A stretch of DNA of 64,000 bases from Paenibacillus humicus NBRC 102415 (lineage in GTDB: Bacteria > Bacillota > Bacilli > Paenibacillales > Paenibacillaceae), in contig NZ_BIMD01000030.1 in NCBI RefSeq assembly GCF_004000905.1, forward strand, positions 1 through 64,000, read 5' to 3'. How positions within the stretch are numbered: position 1 is the stretch's first letter; every line of letters starts with the position of its first letter. The translations under genes were made by a program, and so were the position numbers. A model generated the notes under the pieces. It did no database searches. It saw only the letters and a program-made list of their open reading frames with translations, and was not told the origin of the DNA. Shown here in pieces: positions 25,941 to 35,985 of the stretch.

Positions 25941-28364
25941 ATGCCTATCCTTCACAGCTCCTATAACATGCCGCTTGCTGCCCTATCCATCCTGATCGCC
26001 GTGATTTCATCGTTCACGGTTCTTGATCTTGCCATATTGATCGACAAGGCCAGAAAGCGCACGCGCTACATCTGGACCCTCTCCGGAGCCGTCGCGATGG
26101 GGCTCGGCATCTGGTCGATGCATTTCGTCGCCATGCTGGCCATGCATCTGCCCGTCCGGGTCACCTACCATCCGATGCTGGTCCTGGTATCCATCGTACC
26201 GGCGATATTCGCCTCCGGCCTTGCCTTGCTCACCGTCAGCGGCTCGTCTCTTCCTATGCTGCGCTCATGCTCGGGCGCCGTGCTGATGGGCGCCGGAATC
26301 GTTTCCATGCATTATACCGGCATGAAGGCCTTAGTCGTAGAGGCGCATGTGACCTACAACACCCCTCTGGTAGCGGCATCATGCGCCATCGCCGTCCTGG
26401 CTTCCCTCGCCGCCCTCCATCTGATCTTCGCCATCAAGCAGCGCTCCGGCACTTCCGGCGTCTGGAAATTCAAGTCCGCCGGAGCGGTCTTGATGGGCCT
26501 GGCTGTCGCCGGCATGCACTATACGGGCATGGCTGCCGCTTCCTTCCACCATATAGGCGGAGCCCCAGCCGGCCACGACTCCTCGCTGGACAACACGCTG
26601 CTCGCCTATGCGATTTTCATCGGCATGCTCGTCATCCTGGGCCTCGTCTTCATCAGCACCTATTTGAACCGGCGCTTCGAATCCCAGTCGTTGGAGTCCG
26701 AACGCAAATTCAAATCCGTCATCGAATCGGCCAGCGACGCCATCATCCTCGCCGACAGCCGGACGATCATCCAGTCCTGGAACAAGGGAGCCCAGCGCAT
26801 CTTCGGCTACTCCGAAGCCGAGGCGGCCGGCAAGCCGCTGGAGATGATCATTCCGGACCGCCTGCGCGACGAGCACCGCAAGGAGATCGAGCCCTATGCT
26901 TCCCCGCTTGCTCCCGACGGGTCCGGAAGCGTCCTGGAGCTGTCCGGGCTGGGCAAGGACGGAGTGGAGTTCCCGATCGAAATGTCCCTGGCATCATGGA
27001 CCGAAGACGGAGAGAAGTACTTCAGCAGCATTATCCGGGACATCACCGAGCGAAAAAAAGCCGAACAGAAAATCAATCAGATGGTGTATCTAGACGCTCT
27101 CACCGGATTGCCCAATCGCCTGCTGCTCGGAGACCGGCTCAAGCAATCGCTTGAATTCGCCAAGGAGACCGCCCAGCAGGTCGGCATCCTGTTCATCGAC
27201 CTGGACCGGTTCAAGTATGTCAACGACACGCTCGGCCACTCCACGGGCGATCTGCTGCTCATCCAGGTATCGAAGCGGCTGCGGGACTGCATCGACAGCG
27301 GCGACACCGTATCGCGCCTGGGAGGCGACGAATTCATCATCCTGCTGCCGGGCACGACCTCGGACGAGATCAGCCGCAAAGCCCTCCTCATCGTCAAAAG
27401 CTTCGCCAAGCCGATCCTGATCTCCGGGAACGAAATGTTCGTCACTCCTTCCATCGGAATCAGCGTGTACCCCGGCGACGGCCAGACGCAGGAGACGCTC
27501 ATCCAGAACGCCGATACGGCCATGTACCGCGTCAAGGAGCAGGGCAAGAACCACTTCCAGTTCTACACGCCCGAAATGAACGAAGCGGTCACCCGCAGGA
27601 TGAAGCTGGAGCACGGCCTGCGCAAAGGTCTCCAGAGAGGCGAGTTCAAGGTCCACTATCAGCCTCAGGTCGATATCATGTCCGGCATGATCGTCGGTCT
27701 CGAGGCGCTCGTCCGCTGGCAGCATCCGCAGTGGGGCCTTATTTCGCCGGCCGACTTCATTCCGCTGGCCGAGGAAACAGGCCTCATCATCCCCATTGGG
27801 GAATGGGTGCTGCAGGAATCGTGCCGCCAGAACAAAGCCTGGCAGGACGAGGGCTACGAGCCGATTCGGATCGCCGTCAACATCTCCTCCCGCCAATTCC
27901 AGCAGAACGATTTTGCCGAAATGGTCAGCTCGACGCTGGAGGCGACCGGCCTGGATCCGCAATACCTTGAGCTCGAGCTGACCGAAAGCATCGTCCAGAA
28001 CTCGCAGAAAGCGATCTCCATCATGCATAGGCTCAAGGCGATGGGCATCTGCCTGTCGATCGACGACTTCGGCACCGGCTATTCCTCGCTGAGCTACCTG
28101 AAGCTGTTCCCGATCGACAGCCTCAAGATCGATCGCTCCTTCACGCGCAACCTCCTCCAGGATGCCAAGGACGAAGCGCTCGTCCATACGATCATCAATA
28201 TGGCCCACAACCTCGGGCTCAAGGTCATCGCCGAAGGCGTGGAGACCGACGAGCAGCTGCAGTATTTGCTGCAGCGCCAATGCCATGAAGCCCAAGGGTA
28301 TTTTTTCAGCCAGCCGATTCCGGCCGAAGAGCTGACCGGCTTGCTGAATACGCTCAGCGCCTAA
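25941..28364 (+). CDS. MHYT-PAS-GGDEF-EAL c-di-GMP signalling protein (DgcW/YkoW-like)
   Basis: An 807-residue membrane protein. The first about 240 residues contain seven helices with MHFVAM and two MHYTGM motifs, thought to bind copper or sense gases. Then come PAS (about 255-370), GGDEF (about 375-540; RLGGDEF intact) and EAL (about 555-805; GLEALVRW, DDFGTGYS, AEGVET intact) domains. Both catalytic sites look functional, so it could make and break c-di-GMP. The allosteric RxxD inhibitory site before GGDEF is replaced by DSGD. AAGGAGATT precedes the ATG. The domain order matches Bacillus YkoW. Confidence 0.92.
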   Translation: MPILHSSYNMPLAALSILIAVISSFTVLDLAILIDKARKRTRYIWTLSGAVAMGLGIWSMHFVAMLAMHLPVRVTYHPMLVLVSIVPAIFASGLALLTVSGSSLPMLRSCSGAVLMGAGIVSMHYTGMKALVVEAHVTYNTPLVAASCAIAVLASLAALHLIFAIKQRSGTSGVWKFKSAGAVLMGLAVAGMHYTGMAAASFHHIGGAPAGHDSSLDNTLLAYAIFIGMLVILGLVFISTYLNRRFESQSLESERKFKSVIESASDAIILADSRTIIQSWNKGAQRIFGYSEAEAAGKPLEMIIPDRLRDEHRKEIEPYASPLAPDGSGSVLELSGLGKDGVEFPIEMSLASWTEDGEKYFSSIIRDITERKKAEQKINQMVYLDALTGLPNRLLLGDRLKQSLEFAKETAQQVGILFIDLDRFKYVNDTLGHSTGDLLLIQVSKRLRDCIDSGDTVSRLGGDEFIILLPGTTSDEISRKALLIVKSFAKPILISGNEMFVTPSIGISVYPGDGQTQETLIQNADTAMYRVKEQGKNHFQFYTPEMNEAVTRRMKLEHGLRKGLQRGEFKVHYQPQVDIMSGMIVGLEALVRWQHPQWGLISPADFIPLAEETGLIIPIGEWVLQESCRQNKAWQDEGYEPIRIAVNISSRQFQQNDFAEMVSSTLEATGLDPQYLELELTESIVQNSQKAISIMHRLKAMGICLSIDDFGTGYSSLSYLKLFPIDSLKIDRSFTRNLLQDAKDEALVHTIINMAHNLGLKVIAEGVETDEQLQYLLQRQCHEAQGYFFSQPIPAEELTGLLNTLSA

Positions 28365-28665
28365 TGCAAGGGAGCAGGAGCGAGCCCGCATCAATAGGGA
28401 TGCAATTGTCCTGCGGCAAGGACGGAAAACGGAGTATGCCTGATCCCCAACAAAAAGAGCACCTGCGTCCGTCGACGCCAGGCGCTCTTTTTTGCTTGAA
28501 CCATACCGGCTGCATCCAGCCGCAGACTTCAAAGCCCCCCATTTTCCGTGAAAAAAGAGCGCTCAACGGATTCGTGGTCGAACCTGCTTCACTTCGCTTT
28601 GCTCCGGAGCTTTTTAGTGCTCCAGAGCCCTTTGGCGCCCGGATGCCCTTTAGGCGCTCGAAAGC
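28365..28665. other. Gap between the convergent DgcW-like and TraX-like genes
   Basis: It holds the terminator at 28451-28494 and, from about 28585 to 28670, a run of imperfect GCTC-containing words (GCTCCGGAGC, GTGCTCCAGAGCC, GGCGCTCGAAAGC) able to fold into small stems. No gene is credible. Confidence 0.5.
28451..28494 (+). terminator. Terminator of the DgcW-like gene
   Basis: AAAAAGAGC-CCTGCGTC...GACGCCAGG-GCTCTTTTTT stem followed by TTTTTTG. Confidence 0.85.
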
Positions 28666-29373
28666 TCAGCCGCGAAGCATGAAGTCCAATACCGCCAGAG
28701 CGGCCAGATGGGCGGGATAGAACGATCTCCACAGCCAGCGCGGAACTTTCAGCTTGTCGAGCCCATTCCGCAGATCTTCTCCATAGGCGAGCAGCAGCGT
28801 CGGGGCGACGCTGAACAGCTGAAGCGCCCACGATGATCCGTATGCGGCGATGATCGCTGCGTTCAACAGCAGATGGAGCATCACCATCCTCTTCCGGCCT
28901 GCATACCGGAAGATCAGGATCAGCAGCAAGCCGTAGGCATTGTAGTCGAAAGGAAGCTCCTGCATGAGGATGCAGGCCGCTGCCACCAGCAAGGCCGCGG
29001 CAGTCCCCCCGGCAATGCGCCGGCCTTTGCTTGAGCCGCTGCGTTCGGCGTCGGAATGGCTGTCGGGGCGTGCGCTCCACTCAAGCAGGCCGTCGAGAGC
29101 GAAGATGACAAGCGCCGCGGCGAGCAGAGTAAAGATGACGTTGTAATGGTTCGTACCGAACGCAAGCATGTAAGGAACCTGCGCGATGGCCGCGAGCAGC
29201 GCGAGCCTGCCGATGTACCGTTTTCGGGAGCGGGTCATCAGGCAGCCGACGGCGATTCCATAGGCGTAAATGGGAAATGCGATCCGCCCGACGATGCGCC
29301 AGGCTGTGGAGTCGGGAAAAAAAATGATACCGATATGGTCGATGAGCATCGAAAATATGGCCAGCAGCTGCAT
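28666..29373 (-). CDS. TraX-family membrane protein
   Basis: A 235-residue protein with about seven hydrophobic helices and the family N-terminus MQLLAIFSMLIDHIG, followed by RIAFPIYAYGIAVGC. TraX proteins acetylate pilin in conjugative plasmids; chromosomal homologues in Bacillota are presumed membrane acyltransferases of unknown substrate. There are no conjugation genes around it. The ATG at 29373 follows AGAGGTG; the 29-codon open extension is not expected to be translated. Confidence 0.85.
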   Translation of the reverse strand: MQLLAIFSMLIDHIGIIFFPDSTAWRIVGRIAFPIYAYGIAVGCLMTRSRKRYIGRLALLAAIAQVPYMLAFGTNHYNVIFTLLAAALVIFALDGLLEWSARPDSHSDAERSGSSKGRRIAGGTAAALLVAAACILMQELPFDYNAYGLLLILIFRYAGRKRMVMLHLLLNAAIIAAYGSSWALQLFSVAPTLLLAYGEDLRNGLDKLKVPRWLWRSFYPAHLAALAVLDFMLRG

Positions 29374-29784
29374 GAACGTCACCTCTTTCTCGAACGGGGC
29401 GTGAGTACGGTACGGACAAAGCCTGCCTTTGGTATAGATGATAAAGAATTCAATCCCCAAAATCCACCCTGCCGCTGCACCGGAACTCTTCCCCTCTCCT
29501 TTTCTATCCTCTCTATCCGATCCTTCCCTTGCCGCCCCCCTCTTTCCCCCTCTATTTCACCCCAAATACCTCCATCTATAGTCCTCTCTATCCCCGCCCT
29601 TTCCTATCCTTGCTTTCTCCCTGTCCTCCGCCGAGCCTGCCGTGCGCTCTCTTCTCTACCCCTAGCCGGACGATGGTTTGTCCTGAAGCGGCAAAAAGCC
29701 CCGTCCGCGCATGGCGGACAGAGCCCTCTTCCTTTCGCTCAATCGCAAGGCATCGCTTGCGGAGCCGCGCAGGCATGCTGCCTG
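29374..29784. other. Gap between traX-like and argH genes, with a pyrimidine-rich tract
   Basis: From about 29490 to 29665 the plus strand is strikingly C/T-rich (runs such as CCCCCCTCTTTCCCCCTC). On the minus strand this is a purine tract downstream of the arg operon terminator. The promoter of the TraX-like gene must lie here, but I cannot place it. Confidence 0.55.
29692..29727 (-). terminator. Terminator of the arg operon (after argH)
   Basis: Minus strand: GCTCTGTCCGC / GCGGACGGGGC, an 11-bp stem with G-U pairs, then TTTTTG. It lies 58 bases past the argH stop. Confidence 0.75.
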
Positions 29785-31200
29785 CTAGTTCTGCTTGGCG
29801 GAATACGCCTCTACCCAGCCTGCCGTCTCCGCGAGCGCGGCTTCCGCACGCCCGATGGCGGCTTCGACCTGCGGACGGGCCGTGCCGCCGTAGACGTTGC
29901 GCGCATTGACGACCGTCTCCGGCTGCAGCACCTCGTAGATGCGCTCGTCGAACAGCTCCGAGAACCCCTTGAATTCATCCAGCGTAAGGTCCAGCAGGAA
30001 TTTGCCGTTCTCGATGCAGTACAGCACCGTCTTGCCGATCACCTCATGCGCTTGGCGGAAAGGCAGTCCTTTGCCGACAAGGAAATCGGCGATATCGGTC
30101 GCGTTGGAGAAGTCCTTGTTGACGGCCTCGCGCATCTGCCCGCCGTTCACCTTCATCGTCGCGATCATCGGAGCGAACAGGCGCAGCGCGCCGGAGAGCG
30201 TCTTGACGGTGTCGAACATGCCTTCCTTGTCCTCCTGCATATCCTTGTTGTAGGCGAGCGGCAGCGACTTCAGCACCGTCAGAAGGCCCGTAAGGTTGCC
30301 GTACACGCGGCCCGTCTTGCCCCGCACAAGCTCCGGCACGTCCGGATTTTTCTTCTGCGGCATGATGCTGCTGCCCGTGCAGAAGGCATCGTCCAGCTCC
30401 ACGAACCGGAACTCCGTGCTCGACCAGAGGATCAGCTCCTCCGACAGGCGGGACAGATGCATCATGATCATGGAGGCATGGGAGAGGAACTCCAGGATGA
30501 AATCGCGGTCGCTGACCGCGTCCAGGCTGTTCTCGTATACGCGGCCGAAGCCGAGCTGCTCCGCGACGTAATGGCGGTCGATCGGGAACGTCGTTCCCGC
30601 CAGCGCGCCGGCTCCGAGCGGCAGCGTGTCGATGCGCTTGTAGCTGTCCTGCAGCCGCTCGGCGTCGCGCCCGAACATGCTGACGTAGGCCATGAGATGG
30701 TGGGCGAACAGAATCGGCTGGGCGCGCTGCAGATGCGTGTAGCCGGGCAAGATCGTGTCCAGGTTCTCCTTGGCCTGGCCGATAAGCGCTTCCTGCAGGC
30801 TGCGCAGCAGGCCGACGAACTCGACGACGCGCCGGCGCAGGTACAGATGCATGTCCGTCGCCACCTGGTCGTTGCGGCTGCGGCCGGTATGCAGCTTGCC
30901 CCCGACGGGGCCGATATCCTCGATCAGCGCTTTTTCAATGTTCATATGGATATCTTCGTCGGAGACGCTGTACTCCAGCTCGCCCTTGCGGATGCGCTCC
31001 AGCACGCGGCTCAGCCCGCCCTTGATCGTCTCGACGTCCCCGGAAGGCAGGATGCCCTGCTTCCCGAGCATTGACACATGCGCCAGGCTGCCGCGCACGT
31101 CCTCCTCCGCCAATTCCTTGTCGAACGTAATCGACGCCGTGTATTCCTCGACCAGCTGGTCGGTCTGCTTCGTAAACCTTCCGCCCCACAGTTTGCTCAT
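29785..31200 (-). CDS. argH: Argininosuccinate lyase
   Basis: A 471-residue enzyme that splits argininosuccinate into arginine and fumarate, the last step of arginine synthesis. It begins [11 protein letters not shown] and carries the fumarase/aspartase superfamily signature [12 protein letters not shown], plus [13 protein letters not shown] (substrate contacts). Length and ends are normal. The ATG at 31200 has GGGGGAG upstream. Last gene of the arg cluster. Confidence 0.97.
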   Translation of the reverse strand: MSKLWGGRFTKQTDQLVEEYTASITFDKELAEEDVRGSLAHVSMLGKQGILPSGDVETIKGGLSRVLERIRKGELEYSVSDEDIHMNIEKALIEDIGPVGGKLHTGRSRNDQVATDMHLYLRRRVVEFVGLLRSLQEALIGQAKENLDTILPGYTHLQRAQPILFAHHLMAYVSMFGRDAERLQDSYKRIDTLPLGAGALAGTTFPIDRHYVAEQLGFGRVYENSLDAVSDRDFILEFLSHASMIMMHLSRLSEELILWSSTEFRFVELDDAFCTGSSIMPQKKNPDVPELVRGKTGRVYGNLTGLLTVLKSLPLAYNKDMQEDKEGMFDTVKTLSGALRLFAPMIATMKVNGGQMREAVNKDFSNATDIADFLVGKGLPFRQAHEVIGKTVLYCIENGKFLLDLTLDEFKGFSELFDERIYEVLQPETVVNARNVYGGTARPQVEAAIGRAEAALAETAGWVEAYSAKQN

Positions 31201-31344
31201 CGCCCTGCTCCCCCTTCGGATATGACAACGGGCTTGCGCGCCGGACCGGCGCAGCAAGCCCTTATGCTTTTTTTGGATTCATCGCCCGCCTCGCAAAGGC
31301 TCAGGCACCTTGATCGGCTGCGATCAGACTTTTGATTCATCAAA

Positions 31345-31382
31345 CCGCCTTCAGTTCGGCAATCCGCCTTCAGTTCGGCAAA
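31345..31382. repeat. Two 19-nt direct repeats between argG and argH
   Basis: CCGCCTTCAGTTCGGCAAT occurs twice in immediate tandem within the 226-base argG-argH gap. Confidence 0.75.
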
Positions 31383-31426
31383 TCGCTTGCGGCCCCGTCT
31401 GTCCGAACCGGATCCGCAATGCCGGA

Positions 31427-32665
31427 TCAGCCCTGGCGGCTCTGCTCCACGCCGGAGGATACCTTCAGACGCAGCGCGTTCAGGCGGATGAAGCCTGTCG
31501 CGTCGCCTTGGTCGTAAGCCTGCGACGGATCGGCCTCCATCGTGGCGATATCCGGGTTGTACAGGCTGACCGGGCTTTTGACGCCGGCGCCGATGACATT
31601 GCCTTTGTACAGCTTGAGGCGGACGGTTCCGCTGACGTTCTTTTGGCTTTCCTTGACGAGCGCCTGCAGCGCAAGCCGCTCCGGCGCGAACCAGAAGCCG
31701 TTGTAGACGAGCGTCGCGTACTTGGCGATAAGCGAGTCGCGCAGATGCATGACATCGCGGTCCATCGTCAGCGACTCCATTTTGCGGTGGGCGCTGAACA
31801 GGATCGTGCCTCCCGGAGTCTCGTATACGCCGCGGCTCTTCATGCCGACGAACCGGTTCTCGACCATGTCGACACGGCCGATGCCGTGCTTGCCGCCCAG
31901 CTCGTTGAGCTTGTCCATCACCTGCAGCGGGCTCAGCTCTTCGCCGTTGATTGCAGTGCAATTGCCCTGGTCGAACGTCAGCTCCACGTATTCGGCCTTG
32001 TCCGGCGCGCGCTCCGGAGACACGCTGAGCACGTACATGCCCTCGTTCTCCTCCGAGCTCGGATCGAACCAAGGATCCTCCAGCATGCCGCTCTCGAAGC
32101 TGATATGCAGCAGATTGCGGTCCATGGAATAAGGCTTCGCGGCTGATGCCTGAACCGGAATGCCATGCTTCTCGGCGTAAGCGATCATCTCGGCGCGTCC
32201 CGGGAACTGCGCCCGGAATTCCTCGCTGCGCCAAGGCGCGATGACCTTGATGTCCGGCGCCAGCGCGGCGGCCGTCAGCTCGAAGCGCACCTGGTCATTG
32301 CCTTTTCCCGTTGCGCCGTGGGCGATCGCGGTCGCACCTTCGGCGCGGGCGATGTCGACCATTCGCTTGGCGATCAGCGGCCGCGCGATGGACGTTCCGA
32401 GCAGGTACTGCCCCTCGTAGAGAGCTCCGGACTGGAACATCGGATAGATGAAGTCCTTGGCGAACTCGTCCTGCAGGTCGTCGATATAGACCTTGGAAGC
32501 TCCCGTCGCCAGAGCCTTTTCCTCCAGTCCGTCGAGTTCTTCCTTCTGGCCGATGTCGGCCGTAAAGGCGATGATTTCCGCGTCATACGTTTCCTTGAGC
32601 CACTTCAGGATGACGGATGTATCCAGGCCGCCTGAATAGGCGAGCACGATCTTTTCCTTTGCCAT
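31427..32665 (-). CDS. argG: Argininosuccinate synthase
   Basis: A 412-residue ATP-dependent ligase joining citrulline and aspartate. The PP-motif AYSGGLDTS is at residues 9-17; [13 protein letters not shown] and the [11 protein letters not shown] region follow. AAAGGAAG lies upstream of the ATG. It lies between argF and argH, in pathway order. Confidence 0.97.
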   Translation of the reverse strand: MAKEKIVLAYSGGLDTSVILKWLKETYDAEIIAFTADIGQKEELDGLEEKALATGASKVYIDDLQDEFAKDFIYPMFQSGALYEGQYLLGTSIARPLIAKRMVDIARAEGATAIAHGATGKGNDQVRFELTAAALAPDIKVIAPWRSEEFRAQFPGRAEMIAYAEKHGIPVQASAAKPYSMDRNLLHISFESGMLEDPWFDPSSEENEGMYVLSVSPERAPDKAEYVELTFDQGNCTAINGEELSPLQVMDKLNELGGKHGIGRVDMVENRFVGMKSRGVYETPGGTILFSAHRKMESLTMDRDVMHLRDSLIAKYATLVYNGFWFAPERLALQALVKESQKNVSGTVRLKLYKGNVIGAGVKSPVSLYNPDIATMEADPSQAYDQGDATGFIRLNALRLKVSSGVEQSRQG

Positions 32666-32752
32666 ATCGCTTTTATCTTCCTTTCCTTGTCCCGTCCGGT
32701 AGCCCCTTGCCCTCGGGCAGGCCCCGATCGTTCGATTTCGTCGGAGCCGCCT

Positions 32753-33727
32753 CTACATGAGAGCGGCCATAATCGCTTTCTGCGCGTGCAGGCGGTTCTC
32801 CGCCTCGTCGAATACGATGGAGTGTTTGCCGTCGATGACGCCCTCGCTCACTTCCTCGCCGCGGTGAGCGGGCAGGCAGTGCATGAACAGGTAATCGGCC
32901 TTGGCATGCTTCGTCAGGTCCTCGTTGACCTGATAACCGGCAAATGCCCGCTCGCGCTCCGCCTGCTCGGCCTCCTGACCCATGCTCGCCCACACGTCGG
33001 TGTAGACGATGTCCGCTCCCTCGATCGCTTCGCGCGGATCGCGGCAGACGTGGATCACAGACCCGGTGCCGGAAGCGACGGCTTGCGTCTGCTTCACGAT
33101 AGCGGCATCCGGCTCGTATCCTTCCGGAGTCGCCACGCTCATGTGCAGGCCGAGTTTGGCTGCGCCCATGAGCAGCGAATGCGCCATATTGTTGCCGTCG
33201 CCGATATAGGCCACCTTGAGCCCTTCCAGCTTGCCTTTGTGCTCGAGGACGGTCTGGTAATCGGCCATGACCTGGCAAGGGTGCTCGGAATCCGTCAGGC
33301 CGTTGATGACCGGGACGGTGGAAGCGCGCGCCAGCTCGATGACGGTGCGGTGGGCGAACGTGCGGATCATGATGCCGTCCAGATAACGGGACAGCACCTG
33401 CGCCGTGTCCGAGATCGGCTCGCCGCGTCCGATCTGCAGATCGTTGCCGCTGAGGAACAGCGCCTGTCCGCCGAGCTGGTACATGCCGACTTCAAAGCTG
33501 ACCCGCGTCCGGGTGGACGCCTTTTCAAAAATCATGCCGAGGGTTTTGCCCTTGAGCGGGTGATAGGCCTCTCCGGATTTCTGGACGCGCTTCAACTCGA
33601 TCGCCAGCTCGATGAGGTAGCGGAGCTCCTCCGGCGTGTAGTCCGCCAGCGCGAGAAAATCGCGCCCTTTGAGGCCTGCCGCCAGCTCCTCGCTGCGGGC
33701 TCCGGCCAAAATAAGAGGTTGCTGCAT
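32753..33727 (-). CDS. argF: Ornithine carbamoyltransferase
   Basis: A 324-residue transcarbamylase making citrulline from ornithine and carbamoyl phosphate. It has the carbamoyl-phosphate motif KASTRTRVSFE, the HPCQVMAD motif and the ornithine-site HCLPAHRGEE. The ATG at 33727 (MQQPLILAG) is preferred over the frame opening at 33811, which has no family sequence; AGGTG precedes it. Confidence 0.96.
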   Translation of the reverse strand: MQQPLILAGARSEELAAGLKGRDFLALADYTPEELRYLIELAIELKRVQKSGEAYHPLKGKTLGMIFEKASTRTRVSFEVGMYQLGGQALFLSGNDLQIGRGEPISDTAQVLSRYLDGIMIRTFAHRTVIELARASTVPVINGLTDSEHPCQVMADYQTVLEHKGKLEGLKVAYIGDGNNMAHSLLMGAAKLGLHMSVATPEGYEPDAAIVKQTQAVASGTGSVIHVCRDPREAIEGADIVYTDVWASMGQEAEQAERERAFAGYQVNEDLTKHAKADYLFMHCLPAHRGEEVSEGVIDGKHSIVFDEAENRLHAQKAIMAALM

Positions 33728-33826
33728 TAATGGAACACCTGCTCTTTCTATGCTCGCCGCCGGTCGTCCGGCGGCGCTTGGATTCGTGGAGATCGGGAAC
33801 CTACACCCCAATTAGGTTTGGGATGT

Positions 33827-35014
33827 TTAGTTCTGGGATGCCGTGACCGTCTTCTCCTTGAGGACGGCGGCGATGATGCCGACAGCCTGATCGATCTCGT
33901 CATTGGAGACGAGCAGATTCGGCAGCAGGCGGATGACGGTCGGGCCGGCGGGCACGACCAGCAGTCCGCGCTCGTGGATCGTCGCGATCACGTCGGCGAC
34001 CGGACCTGCGCATTCGATGCCGATCAGCAGGCCGAGCCCGCGGATCTGCGTCACCCAAGGATTGCCGGCGAGCTTCTCGCGCAGCTGGCCGGTCAGGTAG
34101 CTGGCCGCGCCTGCCGCGCGGTCATACACCCGGTTGCCGGCGATTTCCTCGACCGTCGCCTTGACGACGGCGGAAGCGATCGGCGTTCCCCCGAAGGTCG
34201 TCGCGTGGGAGCCCGGTGTGAACGCTTCGCGGAGGAATTCCTTCGCCAGGACGGCGCCTACCGGAAAGCCGCTTCCGAGCCCTTTTGCCGAGGTGAAAAT
34301 ATCCGGCTGCACGCCGTAATGCTCATGGGCGAACAGCTTGCCCGTGCGTCCCATGCCGGTCTGCACCTCGTCGACAATCAGCAGAATGCCGTTATCCTTG
34401 CACAGCTTGACGATGTCGTGCAGGAACTCCGCCCGGACAGGCAGGACGCCGCCCTCGGCCTGGACAAGCTCCAGCATGATCGCGGCGGTCCGCTCGCTCA
34501 CGGCAGCCTTGAGCGCGTCGAGATCGTCCATCGGCACGGTGACGAAGCCTTCCGGCAGCGGCAGATAGCCCTCCTTGACCTTGTCCTGGCCCGTTGCGGT
34601 CAGCGTTGCGAGCGTCCGTCCATGGAAGGACTGGGAGAAGGTGATGATCTCGTACCGGTGCTCTCCCTTGATCTTCTGGAAGTACCGGCGGGCCAGCTTG
34701 ATCGCGCCTTCGTTCGCCTCCGCTCCGGAGTTGCAGAAGAAGACCGCATCCGCGCATGTATGCTGCACGAGCAGCTCCGCTGCCGCTTCCTGCCCCGGAA
34801 TATGGAACAGATTCGATACATGCCAGACTTCATCGAGCTGCTTCACGAGCGCGTCCTTGATCACTTTCGGCGCGTGGCCGAGGTTCGTGACGGCGAGGCC
34901 GCTCATGAAATCGAGATATTTCTTGCCGGTATCGTCCCATAGCCAGCTTCCCTCGCCTTTGACGAGCGCGATCGGATATCTTGCGTAGGTTGGAAACAGT
35001 GCGCTGTTGCTCAT
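33827..35014 (-). CDS. argD: Acetylornithine aminotransferase
   Basis: A 395-residue class-III PLP aminotransferase, fold type I, with FCNSGAEANEGAIKLAR, SFHGRTLATL, the DEVQTGMGRTG loop and the PLP lysine in TSAKGLGSG. It converts N-acetylglutamate semialdehyde to N-acetylornithine. It starts immediately downstream of the 1-kb repeat region, with GGAGAGGTGGAT as a strong ribosome binding site, so it may be translated independently of argB. Confidence 0.96.
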   Translation of the reverse strand: MSNSALFPTYARYPIALVKGEGSWLWDDTGKKYLDFMSGLAVTNLGHAPKVIKDALVKQLDEVWHVSNLFHIPGQEAAAELLVQHTCADAVFFCNSGAEANEGAIKLARRYFQKIKGEHRYEIITFSQSFHGRTLATLTATGQDKVKEGYLPLPEGFVTVPMDDLDALKAAVSERTAAIMLELVQAEGGVLPVRAEFLHDIVKLCKDNGILLIVDEVQTGMGRTGKLFAHEHYGVQPDIFTSAKGLGSGFPVGAVLAKEFLREAFTPGSHATTFGGTPIASAVVKATVEEIAGNRVYDRAAGAASYLTGQLREKLAGNPWVTQIRGLGLLIGIECAGPVADVIATIHERGLLVVPAGPTVIRLLPNLLVSNDEIDQAVGIIAAVLKEKTVTASQN

Positions 35015-35052
35015 TGCAGATCCACCTCTCCCTATCGTTATATGGACTCGCA

Positions 35053-35215
35053 GCCGGATGGCTATTGGTGCGTTGAAATCCTAGAGTCGCTCCGCCGCCG
35101 GACGGCTCTTGGTGCGTTGAATCCTAGAATCGCTTCGCCGCCAGATGGCTCTTAGTACGTTGAATCCTAGAATCGCTTCGCCGCCAGATGGCTCTTCCGA
35201 TCGCTGTTGCCGCCA
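35053..35215. repeat. 43-nt tandem repeats, three copies plus a partial one
   Basis: Units at 35053-35096, 35097-35139 and 35140-35182, with a truncated fourth. Shared words are GCC(A/G)GATGGCTCTT, GTTGAATCCTAG and AATCGCTTCGCC. They lie 38 bases upstream of argD on its 5' side. Confidence 0.85.
35192..35209. repeat. Inverted copy of the 48-nt family core
   Basis: CTCTTCCGATCGCTGTTG is the exact reverse complement of CAACAGCGATCGGAAGAG at 35859-35876 and 35907-35924, giving an 18-bp inverted repeat that brackets the 39-nt array. Confidence 0.9.
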
Positions 35216-35279
35216 GATTTCCTGAATAGATGGATTCAATGGTTGAAATCCGGCGGCAAAGGCGACCATTGTCATTTCT

Positions 35280-35660
35280 CCAGGGCCATTCCGGCCGCTC
35301 CGCTCTGGGATTCAACCCCAAGGGCCAATCCGGGTGCTCCGCTCCGGGCTTCAACCCCAAGGGCCATCCCGGATGCTCCGCTCCGGGCTTCAACCAAAGT
35401 GCCCTTCCGGATGCTCCACTCCGGGCTTTACCCCCAGGGCCGCCCCGGATGCTCCGCTCCGGGCTTCAACTCCAAGGGCCACCCCGGATGCTCCGCTCCG
35501 GGCTCCACCCCAAGGTGCCCTCCCGGATGCTTCGCTCCGGGCTCCACCCCAAGGTGCCCTCCCGGATGCTTCGCTCCGGGCTTCAACCCCAAGGGCCGCC
35601 CCGGATGCTCCGCTCCGGGCTTCAACCCCAGGGCCGCCCCGGATGCATTGCTCCGGATCA
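35280..35660. repeat. 39-nt tandem repeat array, about ten copies
   Basis: Ten units of 37-40 bases with consensus pieces CCCAAGGGCC, CCCGGATGCTCCGCTCCGGG and CTTCAAC. Each unit contains an inverted repeat CCCGGA...TCCGGG with an 8-base loop, so single strands could form a row of hairpins. Units are contiguous with no spacers, which excludes CRISPR. The same family reaches the left window edge at 1-110. Confidence 0.9.
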
Positions 35661-35858
35661 GCCTTATGCTGCCGCTCCAGGCATGCTACGCAAAGCGGAA
35701 TTCCTCTCTGCTGAAGGGAGGAGGAGCCTGCCTTCAGGAGGCAGAACTTCCTCCATCAGGAGGACGAAGAAAGACGGAGGGGCTCTGTAGAAGCGGAGCG
35801 TTCGCATTTGAAGACCGGATTCCCCCATTCATGGGGTAAGTTCAAGGAATCCGGGCTT

Positions 35859-35985
35859 CAACAGCGATCGGAAGAGCCCTCCGTTTTCGGAGTCTGCTCC
35901 CGTCTTCAACAGCGATCGGAAGAGCCCTCCGTTTTCGCAGTCTGCTCCATAGGAAGAGCCCTCCGTTTTCGCAGTCTGCTCCCTG
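35859..35985. repeat. 48-nt tandem repeats next to argB
   Basis: Two full units (TTCAACAGCGATCGGAAGAG then CCCTCCGTTTTCG and GTCTGCTCC) and a third lacking its first about 14 bases. They end about 10 bases from the argB stop codon. Confidence 0.85.

Noticed and set aside
28666-29373. Conjugative element, suggested by the TraX-like gene
   Set aside because: No relaxase, coupling protein or mating-pore genes nearby; chromosomal TraX homologues are widespread.
35280-35660. CRISPR array
   Set aside because: Units abut with no unique spacers, and there are no cas genes in the window.
35207-35839. Long open frames encoding repeated LRSGLQPQGPP-like or KPGAEHPGW-like peptides
   Set aside because: They exist in several frames and on both strands because the unit is 39 nt. 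None has a ribosome binding site, and composition is unlike any neighbour protein.
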